Position numbers and translations under genes: made by a program | Shown: piece after piece, positions 8,008-18,926 of the stretch | How positions within the stretch are numbered: the first letter of the stretch is position 1 | Layout of the letters: each line of letters starts with the position of its first letter | Origin: a bacterium | GTDB taxonomy: Bacteria > Elusimicrobiota > Elusimicrobia > UBA1565 > UBA9628 | Assembly (NCBI GenBank): GCA_021783355.1 | Contig: JAJXTZ010000008.1 | Span: 1 to 33,307, forward strand | Length of the DNA stretch: 33,307 nucleotides | Direction: 5' to 3' | The notes under the pieces: model-generated | Told to the model about the DNA's origin: nothing | Databases searched by the model: none | Seen by the model: the letters and a program-made list of their open reading frames with translations, nothing else

Positions 8008-9231
8008 TTAAGGCTCGACCGCGGCGGGACGCGAGAGCTTCGCCGGGAACGGCGTCAGGCGCCCGTGAGGCTGGACGTCGTAGGTCTGGCCGCGCCAGAC
8101 CACCTGGGTGGAGCTCCACGCGGCGACCCACGCCGCGAAGGCGAACCACTCGCTGAGCGGGATCAACCACAGCGCGCGCAAGGGCTGGCGGCCGCCCAGG
8201 TCGCGGCTGAGCGACGCGCTGGCGGCTGCCTTCGCGGCCCACAAGGCCGCGAGCAGGAAGAGGGAGACGCGGTCGGGTCCCAGGAGCAGGACCTTCAGCG
8301 ACAGCAGGGAGAAGCCGTGCTGGATCAGGGAGGCGGCGTAGCCGGCCGGCTGGCAGACGCGGATGGTGCGGGCCCAGCGGGTCAGGTGCTTGAAGTGCTC
8401 CGGGCCGCTCCTGATGTCGGGGACGGTCTCCACCACGGCGTCGCAGAGCTCCAGGCGCCAGCCGGCCTCGCGCACGGACTCGCCCAGCCAGAAATCGTCG
8501 GCCAGATGATCGGCCAGGTTGGCGAAGCCGCCGGACTCGTCGAGGGCCCGGCGGCGGACCATCATCGCCGCGCCCATCGCGAAGCGCATGCCGAAGGCCG
8601 CCGCGCACAGCGCCTGAGGCAGGAAATGGGCGTTGATCGACAGAGCCTCCATCAGCCCCCACGGCCCGCGCGAGCCGATGGCCTCATAGAAGGCGGTGGT
8701 CATCCCCACGCCGGGGTCGGCGAAGGGAGCGGCCATGCGTTGGAGCAGGTCCGGGCGCGCACGGACGTCCGAGTCCGACATCAGCAGGAGGTCGTACTTG
8801 GCGAACGGGTACGCGTTGGCCATGTTGTTGACCTTGGGGTTGTAGCCGATGCGGTTCATGGAGACCACGATCTCCATGTCCACGCCGGGGAAGTCGCGCT
8901 TGAGCCGCGTGACCGCGCCCAGGGCCGGGTCGTCCGGGGACTGCAGGCAGAAGAGGATCTGCCAGCACGGATAGTCCTGGCGGCAGAAGCTCGCCAGGTT
9001 CTCGTACAGGGCGCCCTCGTCGCCCTTGAGCGGCTTGATGACGGTGACCGGCGGCAGCGACGCCGGACGCGGGCGGGAGCGCAGGCGGCGCAGGAGGCCG
9101 CGACCGGCGATCGCCGCGGCGGCCGCGAACAGGAGCGCGAAGAGCCCCGTCGCCGGCGCCGCGACGGACAGCACGGCCCATCCGGCCCTCGCGGCCGCGA
9201 GCATCATCCGCCCGCCGATCGGCAAGCGCAT
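8008..9231 (-). CDS. hpnI: HpnI-like glycosyltransferase (GT21, ceramide-glucosyltransferase type)
   Basis: This 407-residue membrane glycosyltransferase has an N-terminal membrane helix, then a GT-A domain. Visible landmarks are VTVIKPLKG at the fold start, MSDSDVRARP (DxD metal/nucleotide motif), ADDFWLGESVREAGW and TRWARTIR ((Q/R)xxRW-like). Two or more hydrophobic segments close the protein. HpnI attaches N-acetylglucosamine to bacteriohopanetetrol; GT21 relatives glycosylate ceramide. I place the start at the ATG at 9231, seven bases after the hpnJ stop. The open frame extends 18 more codons upstream, but those residues are Arg/Pro-rich read-through over hpnJ. The neighbours HpnJ, HpnK and HpnL support the hopanoid reading over a ceramide one. 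Confidence 0.88.
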   Translation of the reverse strand: MRLPIGGRMMLAAARAGWAVLSVAAPATGLFALLFAAAAAIAGRGLLRRLRSRPRPASLPPVTVIKPLKGDEGALYENLASFCRQDYPCWQILFCLQSPDDPALGAVTRLKRDFPGVDMEIVVSMNRIGYNPKVNNMANAYPFAKYDLLLMSDSDVRARPDLLQRMAAPFADPGVGMTTAFYEAIGSRGPWGLMEALSINAHFLPQALCAAAFGMRFAMGAAMMVRRRALDESGGFANLADHLADDFWLGESVREAGWRLELCDAVVETVPDIRSGPEHFKHLTRWARTIRVCQPAGYAASLIQHGFSLLSLKVLLLGPDRVSLFLLAALWAAKAAASASLSRDLGGRQPLRALWLIPLSEWFAFAAWVAAWSSTQVVWRGQTYDVQPHGRLTPFPAKLSRPAAVEP

Positions 9232-9238
9232 CGCACGC

Positions 9239-10723
9239 TCAGGCGGCGACCGGCTCCTTCTTCTCTCCGGACTTCGCGGGGGCAACGGCCACGCGGGAGA
9301 CGGCCGGGGCCTGGCGCCCGCGCAGGTAGTCCAGGAACTCCTTGCCCTCGCGCAGGCGCCGGCGGCGCTCGACGGGGTCCTTGGCCATCGCCTTGAGCAT
9401 GCGCAGGATCGGCGTCGGGCGCGCGTAGAACTTGGAGTAGAAGCGCTTGACGCCGGCCTCGATGTCGGGGGCCTTCAGGTGGGGGTACTGGATGGCCGAG
9501 GCCTGCGTGCCGTCGTTGCGGACCAGCAGCGTCTCGTCGTACCATTTGTTGCTCATCGCCTGGCGGTAGAGCTCGGTGCCGGGATAGGCGGCGGCCAGCG
9601 AGACCTGGATGGTGTCCACGTTCAGGGCGCAGGCGAACTTGATGGACTCCTCGATGGTCTCCTTGGTCTCGCCCGGCAGGCCCAGGATGAAGGTGCCGTG
9701 GATGACGATGCCGAGCGCCCGGCAGTTCTTGGTGAACTCCTTGGCGATGTCGACGCGCACGCCCTTCTTGATGTTGTTGAGGATGGTCTGGTTGCCGGAC
9801 TCGTAGCCGACGAGCAGCAGCCGCAAGCCGTTCTCCTTGAAGGTCTTCAGATACTCGTAGGGGACGTTCGCGCGGCTGTTGCACGACCAGGTGATGCCGA
9901 GCTTGCCCAGGCCCTTGGCGATCTCCGCCGCACGCGTCAGGTCGGCCGTGAAGGTGTCGTCGTCGAAGAAGAACTCCTTGACCTGCGGGAACATCTCCTT
10001 GGCGCGCGCCATCTCGGCGATGACCGCCTGGGCCGACTTGGTGCGGTAGACGTGGCCGCCGACGGTCTGGGGCCACAGGCAGAACGAGCAGCGCGCCGGG
10101 CAACCGCGGCCCGTGTACAGGGACAGGTACGGGTGCTTCAGGTAGCCGATGTAGTAGTTCTCGATCTTGAGGTCGCGCTTGTAGACGTCCAGCACCGACG
10201 GCAGCGCGTCCATGTCTCCAATCAGGGACCGGTCCGGGTTGTGGACGATGCCGCCGTCCTTGCGGTAGGACAGGCCGGCGATCTCCTCATACGGGCGACC
10301 CTCCGCGACTTCCTTCAGGGTGAAGTCGAACTCCTCGCGGCCGACGAAATCCAGCACCGGCGCGGCCTTCAGCGACTCCTCGGGCAGGACCGCCACGTGC
10401 GCGCCGACGAAGCCGATGCGCATCTCCGGGTTCTGGGCCTTCAGCGCCTGGGCCACCTTGGCGTCGTTGTCGAAGGAGGGGGTGGAGGTGTGAATCACGC
10501 ACAGCTCGAAGCCGCGGGCCCGGCGCAGGACCTCCTCGAGGTCCAGATCGTCGGCGGGCGCGTCGATGAGCTTGGAATTGGGGATCAGGGCGGCGGGCTG
10601 GGCCAGCCAGGTGGGAAACCAGAAGGACTTGATTTCGCGGCGGGCCTGGTAGCGGGCGCCGGCTCCTCCGTCGAAGCCCTCAAAAGAGGGGGGGTTCAGG
10701 AACAGCGTGCGCATGGTGGCCAT
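9239..10723 (-). CDS. hpnJ: HpnJ, B12-binding-type radical SAM enzyme of hopanoid biosynthesis
   Basis: This 494-residue protein opens with LFLNPPSFEGFDGGAGARYQ and FWFPTWLAQPAAL, which I recognise as the HpnJ N-terminus. A cobalamin-binding-like domain covers about residues 1-170. The radical SAM core follows with the CxxxCxxC iron-sulfur motif at C208, C212 and C215 (CPARCSFC), then FILGLPGET. In Burkholderia HpnJ was linked to formation of the cyclitol-ether head group from the glucosamine intermediate made by HpnI and HpnK. Two start codons are possible, 10723 (MATM) and 10714; a GGAG a few bases before the first favours 10723. It heads a three-gene minus-strand unit with hpnI and hpnL. 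Confidence 0.93.
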   Translation of the reverse strand: MATMRTLFLNPPSFEGFDGGAGARYQARREIKSFWFPTWLAQPAALIPNSKLIDAPADDLDLEEVLRRARGFELCVIHTSTPSFDNDAKVAQALKAQNPEMRIGFVGAHVAVLPEESLKAAPVLDFVGREEFDFTLKEVAEGRPYEEIAGLSYRKDGGIVHNPDRSLIGDMDALPSVLDVYKRDLKIENYYIGYLKHPYLSLYTGRGCPARCSFCLWPQTVGGHVYRTKSAQAVIAEMARAKEMFPQVKEFFFDDDTFTADLTRAAEIAKGLGKLGITWSCNSRANVPYEYLKTFKENGLRLLLVGYESGNQTILNNIKKGVRVDIAKEFTKNCRALGIVIHGTFILGLPGETKETIEESIKFACALNVDTIQVSLAAAYPGTELYRQAMSNKWYDETLLVRNDGTQASAIQYPHLKAPDIEAGVKRFYSKFYARPTPILRMLKAMAKDPVERRRRLREGKEFLDYLRGRQAPAVSRVAVAPAKSGEKKEPVAA

Positions 10724-10771
10724 CGGGTCTCCGTACGAGGGATCGGCGTCTGGGACGAATTGAACCCCGTT

Positions 10772-10780
10772 ATTTTACCA
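10772..10780 (-). promoter_or_regulatory. Extended -10 promoter of hpnJ-hpnI-hpnL
   Basis: On the minus strand TGG precedes TAAAAT (plus-strand 10772-10777), an extended -10 element. No good -35 box is seen 16-18 bases upstream. The predicted leader is about 40 bases and includes GGAG shortly before the hpnJ ATG. The same TGGTAAAAT string stands in front of uvrA. Confidence 0.5.
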
Positions 10781-10812
10781 GAAATCCGCTCCTGGCGGAC
10801 GCCGGGGACTTC

Positions 10813-10821
10813 TGTTAGACT
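10813..10821 (+). promoter_or_regulatory. Extended -10 promoter of the metallopeptidase gene, predicted leaderless
   Basis: TG (10813-10814), one base, then TAGACT (10816-10821) form an extended -10 box. Six bases (CAAGGA) separate it from the ATG at 10828. The AAGGA directly abuts the start codon and is too close to act as a Shine-Dalgarno site. The -35 region is weak. Confidence 0.58.
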
Positions 10822-10827
10822 CAAGGA

Positions 10828-11850
10828 ATGAAGCCCCTGCGGACCCCGGCCACCCTCCTGGCCCTCCTGCTGGCCGCGTCGGCGGCCGCCGCAGACGGCT
10901 TCGCCAGCTTCGCCTCCGACGGCGGGGGCCAAGCCTGGCGGGAGACCCTGACCCCGCATTTCACCATCCACCACCAGACCGTCTGGCTCCCGCCGGGGCT
11001 CACGATGGGCGTGGAGAAGGTCCATTTCCGCCTGGAGATGGACCTGGGGATGTTCTCCAGCTGGCCGTCCAAGGGCCGCATCAACTTCTACCTGTACAAG
11101 GACCTACAATCCTACGAGGCCGGGGAATTCCATCCCCCGGCCTGGTCCAACGGCCTGGCCGTCTACGACCGCAACGCGGTGGCAATCCCGGCGATGAAGA
11201 AGACCTCTCAGATCCTGCGCGTCTTCGCCCACGAGACCACCCACCTGGTGTTCGTCAACTACTTCCACGAGGCGCACCGCGACCCGCCCAATTGGCTCAA
11301 CGAAGGCCTAGCCATGCTGGAGGAGGCCCCGTCCCCGGACCGCCCCCAGGCCTCGCAGTGGTACCAGAACATGGTGGCCATGGACCCCGCGAAGTGGTTC
11401 CCCATGGACGCATTCTTCCGAACCTCCCCGATGCGCGACCTGGGCAACGACAAGGGCCGCGTGGCCGTCTTCTACATCCAGGCGTATTCGATCGTGCAGT
11501 TCCTGGTCCGCCAGCATTCGCGCCTGCAGTTCAAGGCCTTCTGCTCGGACCTGCGCGACGGCCTGAGCGCTGCGGAGGCCTTGCGCTTGGTCTACCACTA
11601 CCGCTCGCCGCAGGAGTTCGAGAAGCGCTGGCGTCAGTGGCTGGCCGACCCCGTGCACAAGCGCCGCGTGGCGGCCCTGGCTCCCGGCGAGGTCTCCAGC
11701 GGCGACGGGGTGATCGACCGGGCCGGCGGCCCCGGCTCGGCGGGGGCCTTCGGCGGGTTCTCCAACAGTTTCTCCAAGGGCTGGGAGATCAAACCCCGGA
11801 TGGTCTTCCCCACGAAGGCCTCGGCCCCGGCCCCGGGCGCTTCCGAGTAG
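10828..11850 (+). CDS. Secreted gluzincin-like metallopeptidase (peptidase MA-like)
   Basis: This 340-residue protein has a cleavable signal peptide (MKPLRTPATLLALLLAASAAAA, cleaved after about residue 22). The catalytic region shows H135-E136-x-x-H139 (HETTH) and, 20 residues later, E159 in NWLNEGLAM: the HExxH...E zinc site of gluzincins such as the peptidase MA-like family. Substrate is unknown. A Gly/Ala/Pro-rich C-terminal tail of about 50 residues follows the domain and may be disordered. The gene is alone: divergent from hpnJ (104-base intergenic region) and convergent with uvrA (3 bases between stops). The start is the ATG directly downstream of the extended -10 box. Confidence 0.85.
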   Translation: MKPLRTPATLLALLLAASAAAADGFASFASDGGGQAWRETLTPHFTIHHQTVWLPPGLTMGVEKVHFRLEMDLGMFSSWPSKGRINFYLYKDLQSYEAGEFHPPAWSNGLAVYDRNAVAIPAMKKTSQILRVFAHETTHLVFVNYFHEAHRDPPNWLNEGLAMLEEAPSPDRPQASQWYQNMVAMDPAKWFPMDAFFRTSPMRDLGNDKGRVAVFYIQAYSIVQFLVRQHSRLQFKAFCSDLRDGLSAAEALRLVYHYRSPQEFEKRWRQWLADPVHKRRVAALAPGEVSSGDGVIDRAGGPGSAGAFGGFSNSFSKGWEIKPRMVFPTKASAPAPGASE

Positions 11851-11853
11851 CCG

Positions 11854-14688
<2,835 letters not shown>

Positions 14689-14699
14689 GAGGGGCCTCC

Positions 14700-14708
14700 A
14701 TTTTACCA
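14700..14708 (-). promoter_or_regulatory. Extended -10 promoter of uvrA
   Basis: On the minus strand TGGTAAAAT (plus-strand 14700-14708) stands 11 bases before the uvrA ATG. A start about seven bases downstream would leave a leader of only about five bases, cutting off the GGAGG that lies between. No SOS (LexA-type) operator was recognised. Confidence 0.45.
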
Positions 14709-14836
14709 TTTCGACCGTCGCGGCGCCCTGCGGACGACCATCCGGGAACAAAACGGGGGGGTGCGCCGTATTCATGGGGACGACGGATCCGCGGGAATCC
14801 TGACCGAAACAGTCGACTGACGCTGGAGTCACCAAA

Positions 14837-16021
14837 ATGACCCTCATGGATGAGTGCCGGGCTTTGAGCGACGATGAATTGGAAGGGGCGCTGCGTTTCC
14901 TGGCCGAGAGAGAGCGGCATGGGACCGCCAAACTGCTTGCGCACCTCGCCGAATACGACCGGAGACAGCTTTGCGTCAGCCGCGGACACTCGGGCTTGTT
15001 CCACTATTGTCTCCACACCTTGGGCTACGATGAGGGAGGCTCGTTCAGGCGGATCCGCGCGGCTCGAGTGGCGAGGCGGTGGCCCGTCGTCCTGGAGTGG
15101 ATCGAGGCCGGAGAATTGCATCTGACGGCGCTCGTCGTTTTGTCGCCGGTCCTCAAGGATGAGAATGGGATCGCGCTTCTGCGAACGGCCAAAGGAAAGA
15201 CGCGGCGCCAGCTCGAAGCGATCCTGGCCGAGAGCCTCCCTCGTGCACCGCAAGCCGATTTCGCCCGGCGACTCCCGGTGTGCGGCGGATGGAGCGTAGC
15301 GGTGACATCCCCCGTTGAAGCGGTCGAAGCACTTCCGGCTCAGCCGACTCCGCCTTCGGAGGGACCTCTCGACTTCGCGGCCCCGCCCGGGGATGAGACG
15401 TCGCGTCCGTCCTCGGTCCCCGCCGCCGGACGCGAGCGGCCATGGGAATGGCAGGCCATGGTCCCGATCTCCGCCGACCGCGTGCGCATCGGCTTCGACG
15501 CGGCGCTGGCGGTCATGCGCCTCATCGACCGGGCGCGGCAGATCCTGCGGCACAAATATCCCGACGGCCGGCTGGAGGACGTGGTCAAGGAGGCGCTGGA
15601 GCTCCTATTGGACCGCAAGGACCCGCAGAGGCGGCTGGGGCTGAAGGCCCCGGCTCCGGGTCCCGCCGCGGCGGCGCCGCCGGCGGGGGGCGCGGTCGTC
15701 CCCCTGTCGGGCGAGCCGCGCTTCCTGCGCTCCCTGCGCACCGGGCGCTACATCCCGGCGCGGGTCAAGGCGGCCGTTTGGCGGCGCGACGACGGGCGCT
15801 GCGCGTGGCGCTTCGAGGACGGGACGCCCTGCGGCTCGCGCGACGGCTTGGAGTACGACCACGTGCGGCCGTTCTCGCGCGGGGGGCGCTCGGACACGCC
15901 GCGCAACGTGCGCCTCCTGTGCCGTCTCCACAACCGCCTGGCGGCGGAACGCGCGGGCCTGTCCCCGGGGCCGCGCCCGGCCCCGGCGGGCCTCAGCGCG
16001 GGAGGCGGCGGCGGCGCCTGA
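14837..16021 (+). CDS. HNH endonuclease of the DUF222/13E12-like type
   Basis: This 394-residue protein has an N-terminal helical region (about residues 1-120). Its sequence (SGLFHYCLHTLGYDEGGSF, then RIRAARVARRWP) is typical of multi-copy HNH proteins of soil and deep-branching diderms. A Pro/Ala-rich linker follows, then a second helical stretch, and a C-terminal HNH domain with LEYDHVRPFSRGG (D341-H342), the Asn of PRNVRLLC and the final LCRLHN. A Cys pair (C in GRCAWR and C in GTPCGS) may bind zinc. The first 450 or so bases look clearly less GC-rich than the rest, so the gene is a mosaic. An alternative start is the ATG at 14846. Its 3' end overlaps nadB by 29 bases on the other strand. 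The target is unknown. Confidence 0.84.
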   Translation: MTLMDECRALSDDELEGALRFLAERERHGTAKLLAHLAEYDRRQLCVSRGHSGLFHYCLHTLGYDEGGSFRRIRAARVARRWPVVLEWIEAGELHLTALVVLSPVLKDENGIALLRTAKGKTRRQLEAILAESLPRAPQADFARRLPVCGGWSVAVTSPVEAVEALPAQPTPPSEGPLDFAAPPGDETSRPSSVPAAGRERPWEWQAMVPISADRVRIGFDAALAVMRLIDRARQILRHKYPDGRLEDVVKEALELLLDRKDPQRRLGLKAPAPGPAAAAPPAGGAVVPLSGEPRFLRSLRTGRYIPARVKAAVWRRDDGRCAWRFEDGTPCGSRDGLEYDHVRPFSRGGRSDTPRNVRLLCRLHNRLAAERAGLSPGPRPAPAGLSAGGGGGA

Positions 16022-17582
16022 GGAGGTTGGGGCGGCGCAGGCTCTCGCGCGGCTTGGGGTAGTCCAGCGTGTAGTGCAGGCCTCGCGACTCCTTGCGGGC
16101 CAGGGCGCCGCGGATCACCAGCGTGGCCACGTCGGCGATGTTGCGCAGCTCCACGATGTCCGGCGTGGGGACGGTGTTCCAGTAGTACTCGGCGATCTCG
16201 CGGTTGAGCAGCTCCATGCGCGCCAGGGCCCGGGCCAGGCGCTTGTCCGTGCGCACGATGCCCACGTAGTTCCACATCAGGCGCCGGATCTCGTCCCAGT
16301 TCTGCGAGACGACGACGGCCTCGTCGGAGGTCACCGCGCGCCCGTAGCGCCAGGGGGCCGCGACGAAGGGCGCCGCGGGGGCGGCGGCCCCCGCCGCGCC
16401 CAGCTGCTCGGCCGCGCGATGGGCGAACACGCAGCCTTCCAGCAGGGAGTTGGAGGCCAGGCGGTTGGCCCCGTGCAGGCCCGTGCGCGCCGTCTCGCCC
16501 ACGGCGAAGAGGCCGGGGATCGAGGTGCGGCCGCGATCGTCGGTGACCACGCCGCCGCAAAAGAAGTGGGCGGCGGGCACGACGGGGATCGGATGGACGG
16601 CCATGTCGATGCCGAAGCCGAGGACTTTCTCGTAGATGTTGGGGAAGCGGGCGCGCAGGAACTTGCGGTCGCGGTGCGTCATGTCCAGGTACGCGCAGGC
16701 GTCGCCGGTGCGCTTCATTTCGGCGTCGATCGCGCGCGCGACGATGTCGCGGGGGGCCAGCTCCGCGCGCGCGTCGTAGCGGGGCATGAAGCGCTCGCCG
16801 GACTTCAGCCTCAGGAGCCCGCCCTCGCCGCGCAGGGCCTCGGAGAGGAGGAAGCTTTTCGCCAGCGGGTGGTAGAGGCAGGTCGGGTGGAACTGGACGA
16901 ACTCCATGTCGGCCATCGCGGCCCCGGCGCGCCAGGCCATCGCCATGCCGTCGCCCGTGGCGATGTCGGGATTGGAGGTGTACAGGTACACCTTGCCCGC
17001 GCCGCCGGTGGCCAGGACGGTGGCCGAGGCCTGGTACGGGACGATGCGCCCCGTGGTCCGGTCCATCACGTAGGCGCCGCGGCAGGCGCGGCGGCGGTCG
17101 AGGAGGAGGTCCACGGCCAGATGGTTCTCGACCACGCGCACGCCGCGCGCGCGGCGCATGCCGGCCACGAGGGCCCGCTCGATCTCCCGGCCGGTGATGT
17201 CGCCCGCGTGCAGGATGCGCCTGTGCGAGTGCCCGGCCTCCAGGCCCAGGTCCACCACGGCCTCGCGCTCCGAGAACCGGACCCCCAGTTCCTGGAGCTC
17301 GCGCACGCGCGCAGGGGCCTCGGCGACGGTCAGGCGCACGATGCGCTCGTCGCAGAGCCCGGCCCCTGCCGTCAAGGTGTCCTTCACGTGGGATTCGAAG
17401 CTGTCCAGCTTGCTCATCACGGCCGCGATGCCGCCCTGGGCGTAGTTGGTGTTGGACTCGGCGGTGTCCTTCTTGGTGACGAGGGTGACCGAGCCCAGGC
17501 GGGCCAGCTTGCGCGCGGTCAGGAGCCCGGCAATGCCGCTGCCCAGGACCAGAAAATCGCTGCGTCTCGTGTCGGCGGGCAT
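15993..17582 (-). CDS. nadB: L-aspartate oxidase
   Basis: This 529-residue FAD enzyme oxidises L-aspartate to iminoaspartate, the first step of de novo NAD synthesis; NadA, not in the window, takes the product. The FAD-binding GSGIAGL lies at residues 14-20. The substrate site is recognisable in FVQFHPTCLYHP and in LRGEGG with its catalytic Arg. The C-terminal block HFFCGGVVTDDRGRTSIPGL with GLHGANRLASNSLLE is diagnostic for NadB over other flavoproteins of the fumarate reductase family. The Arg-rich C-terminus overlaps the HNH gene. The gene is divergent from the gamma-carbonic anhydrase and uses a facing promoter with overlapping -10 boxes. Confidence 0.96.
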   Translation of the reverse strand: MPADTRRSDFLVLGSGIAGLLTARKLARLGSVTLVTKKDTAESNTNYAQGGIAAVMSKLDSFESHVKDTLTAGAGLCDERIVRLTVAEAPARVRELQELGVRFSEREAVVDLGLEAGHSHRRILHAGDITGREIERALVAGMRRARGVRVVENHLAVDLLLDRRRACRGAYVMDRTTGRIVPYQASATVLATGGAGKVYLYTSNPDIATGDGMAMAWRAGAAMADMEFVQFHPTCLYHPLAKSFLLSEALRGEGGLLRLKSGERFMPRYDARAELAPRDIVARAIDAEMKRTGDACAYLDMTHRDRKFLRARFPNIYEKVLGFGIDMAVHPIPVVPAAHFFCGGVVTDDRGRTSIPGLFAVGETARTGLHGANRLASNSLLEGCVFAHRAAEQLGAAGAAAPAAPFVAAPWRYGRAVTSDEAVVVSQNWDEIRRLMWNYVGIVRTDKRLARALARMELLNREIAEYYWNTVPTPDIVELRNIADVATLVIRGALARKESRGLHYTLDYPKPRESLRRPNLLRRRRRLPR

Positions 17583-17583
17583 A

Positions 17584-17612
17584 TTGAAAGGGGAGCCGGG
17601 GAGTGCTAGATT
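17584..17612 (+). promoter_or_regulatory. Promoter of the gamma-carbonic anhydrase operon, predicted leaderless
   Basis: TTGAAA (17584-17589), a 17-base spacer ending in TGC, and TAGATT (17607-17612) form a strong extended promoter. Seven bases separate it from the ATG at 17620. The -10 box overlaps the opposing nadB -10 box. Confidence 0.72.
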
Positions 17613-17618
17613 CTAACA
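17610..17618 (-). promoter_or_regulatory. Extended -10 promoter of nadB, interlocked with the opposing promoter
   Basis: On the minus strand TGT precedes TAGAAT (plus-strand 17610-17615). It shares three bases with the plus-strand TAGATT, giving the near-symmetric core TAGATTCTA. The predicted leader is about 20 bases and has no purine-rich ribosome binding site. Confidence 0.55.
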
Positions 17619-17619
17619 C

Positions 17620-18144
17620 ATGATCCGGTCCATCGAGGGTGTCGTCCCCAAAATCCATCCGCGCGCGTTCGTCCACGACTCCGCCGAGCTCATCGGCCGC
17701 GTGTCACTGGCGCCCGGCGCGTCCGTCTGGCCGGGCTGCGCCCTGCGCGGCGACATCGATTGGATCCGCATCGGCGAGAACTCCAACATCCAGGACCTGA
17801 CCGTCATCCACACCCGCGAAGGCCGCCCCGCCGTCGTCGGCCGCGGCGTGACCGTCGGGCACCGCGTGATTCTGCACGGCTGCCGCGTCGGCGACCGGGC
17901 TTTGATCGGCATGGGCGCCATCGTGATGGAGGCGACGATCGGCGCGCGCGCCCTGATCGGGGCCGGGGCCCTGATCCCGGCCGGGATGACGGTGCCGCCG
18001 GGGACGCTGGTGCTGGGGTCCCCGGGCCGCGTCGTGCGCAAGCTGCGCCCGGACGAGCTGCGCATGCTGGCCGAGAGCGAGCGCGACTACGTGGCCCGCG
18101 CGCGCCTGCACGCGGCGTCCTCGCGCCCCGTCTTCGGGCGCTGA
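17620..18144 (+). CDS. Gamma-class carbonic anhydrase-like hexapeptide-repeat protein
   Basis: This 174-residue left-handed beta-helix protein belongs to the gamma-carbonic anhydrase/YrdA-PaaY family. Three putative zinc-ligand histidines are at H64, H81 and H86 (VIHTREG, VGHRVILHGC). The conserved RGDIDWIRIGENSNIQD block supplies R43, D45, Q58 and D59. Hexapeptide-like repeats run from about residue 15 to 140, followed by a C-terminal helix. Members trim homotrimers; many have weak or no hydratase activity, so the enzymatic role is unproved. It is the first gene of the six-gene plus-strand run and starts at the ATG placed seven bases after its -10 box. The kinase gene follows after two bases. 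Confidence 0.92.
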   Translation: MIRSIEGVVPKIHPRAFVHDSAELIGRVSLAPGASVWPGCALRGDIDWIRIGENSNIQDLTVIHTREGRPAVVGRGVTVGHRVILHGCRVGDRALIGMGAIVMEATIGARALIGAGALIPAGMTVPPGTLVLGSPGRVVRKLRPDELRMLAESERDYVARARLHAASSRPVFGR

Positions 18145-18146
18145 CG

Positions 18147-18926
18147 GTGGCCGCGGGAGCCTTCCTCGCCGGCGCCGTCCTGGGGGCCGCCGCCGGGGCG
18201 GGCCTGGCCGCCTGGGCCTGCGCGCGGGCCCGCCTGCGCCGCGGGCGGCTGTTCTCCTTCGCCCTGCACGAGGTGAACACGCCGGCCACGGCGGTCAACA
18301 TGACGGTCATCAACCTGCTCACCGGGGTCTTCGGCGAGGTGCCGGCCGACCAGCTGCGCTGGCTGGAGATGGCCCGCGATCAACTCGGGCGCCTGTGCGG
18401 GCTCACCGGGGACCTGCGCGACCTGACGCATCTGGAGCTGCAGGGAAAGCTGCGCCTGCACCTGCTCCCGGCGGACCCGGCCGAGCTCGTCGAGGAGGCG
18501 CTGTCGCCCCTGCGCGCGGGCTTCGTCCAGGCCGGAGCGCCTCTGGAGGTCGTGGTCGCCCCGGGCCTGCCCCCGATCCTGGCCGACGCCGACCGCCTGC
18601 CCCGCGCGCTTGGGGGCCTCCTCTACCACGCCCGCAAGTTCCGCGCGTCGGGCCCGGTGCGCCTGAGCGTGCGCCGCGAGGGAGCCTTCGTCGCCTGCGA
18701 GGTCTCCTACACGGGGACGCCCCTCTCGCCCGCCCAAGCGCGCGACAGCCTGGACCTTTACTACCCGGCGCGGCGCCGCGACGACCACGTGCTCGCGGCC
18801 ACCGGCCTGGGACTGGGCCTGACGCGGACGCTCGCCCGCCTGGGCGGGGGGGACCTCGCCCTGGAACCGGGGGAGAAGGGCGCCGCGCGCCTGATCCTGA
18901 CCGTCCCCGTCGCGCCGGCCGCCTGA
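18147..18926 (+). CDS. Membrane-anchored histidine kinase-like protein with degenerate ATP site
   Basis: Starting at GTG 18147, two bases after the preceding stop, this gives 259 residues. One N-terminal hydrophobic segment (AGAFLAGAVLGAAAGAGLAA) is followed directly by a dimerisation/phosphoacceptor-like helix with H41 in LHEVNTPA. There is no recognisable sensor domain. The HATPase-like region is degenerate. The N-box reads GGLLYHARKF, lacking both the usual Asn residues, and the G1 box reads VSYTGTPL, lacking the ATP-contacting Asp. The G2 box TGLGLGL is kept. Known kinases need the lost Asn and Asp, so it may be a pseudokinase, a phosphatase, or a partner for another kinase. The response regulator starts at its stop codon (TGATG). 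Confidence 0.82.
   Translation: MAAGAFLAGAVLGAAAGAGLAAWACARARLRRGRLFSFALHEVNTPATAVNMTVINLLTGVFGEVPADQLRWLEMARDQLGRLCGLTGDLRDLTHLELQGKLRLHLLPADPAELVEEALSPLRAGFVQAGAPLEVVVAPGLPPILADADRLPRALGGLLYHARKFRASGPVRLSVRREGAFVACEVSYTGTPLSPAQARDSLDLYYPARRRDDHVLAATGLGLGLTRTLARLGGGDLALEPGEKGAARLILTVPVAPAA

Noticed and set aside
8008-9285. Longer HpnI beginning at 9285
   Set aside because: The extra 18 residues are Arg/Pro/Ser-rich read-through overlapping hpnJ; the ATG at 9231 fits the seven-base spacing seen at the next junction.
14689-14836. Possible SOS operator or small RNA in the uvrA/HNH intergenic region
   Set aside because: No LexA-type palindrome, stable hairpin or T-tract could be recognised in these 148 bases.
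14689-14931. N-terminal extension of UvrA by up to 81 residues
   Set aside because: Standard UvrA begins at [16 protein letters not shown]; the extension overlaps the promoter and the HNH gene antisense.
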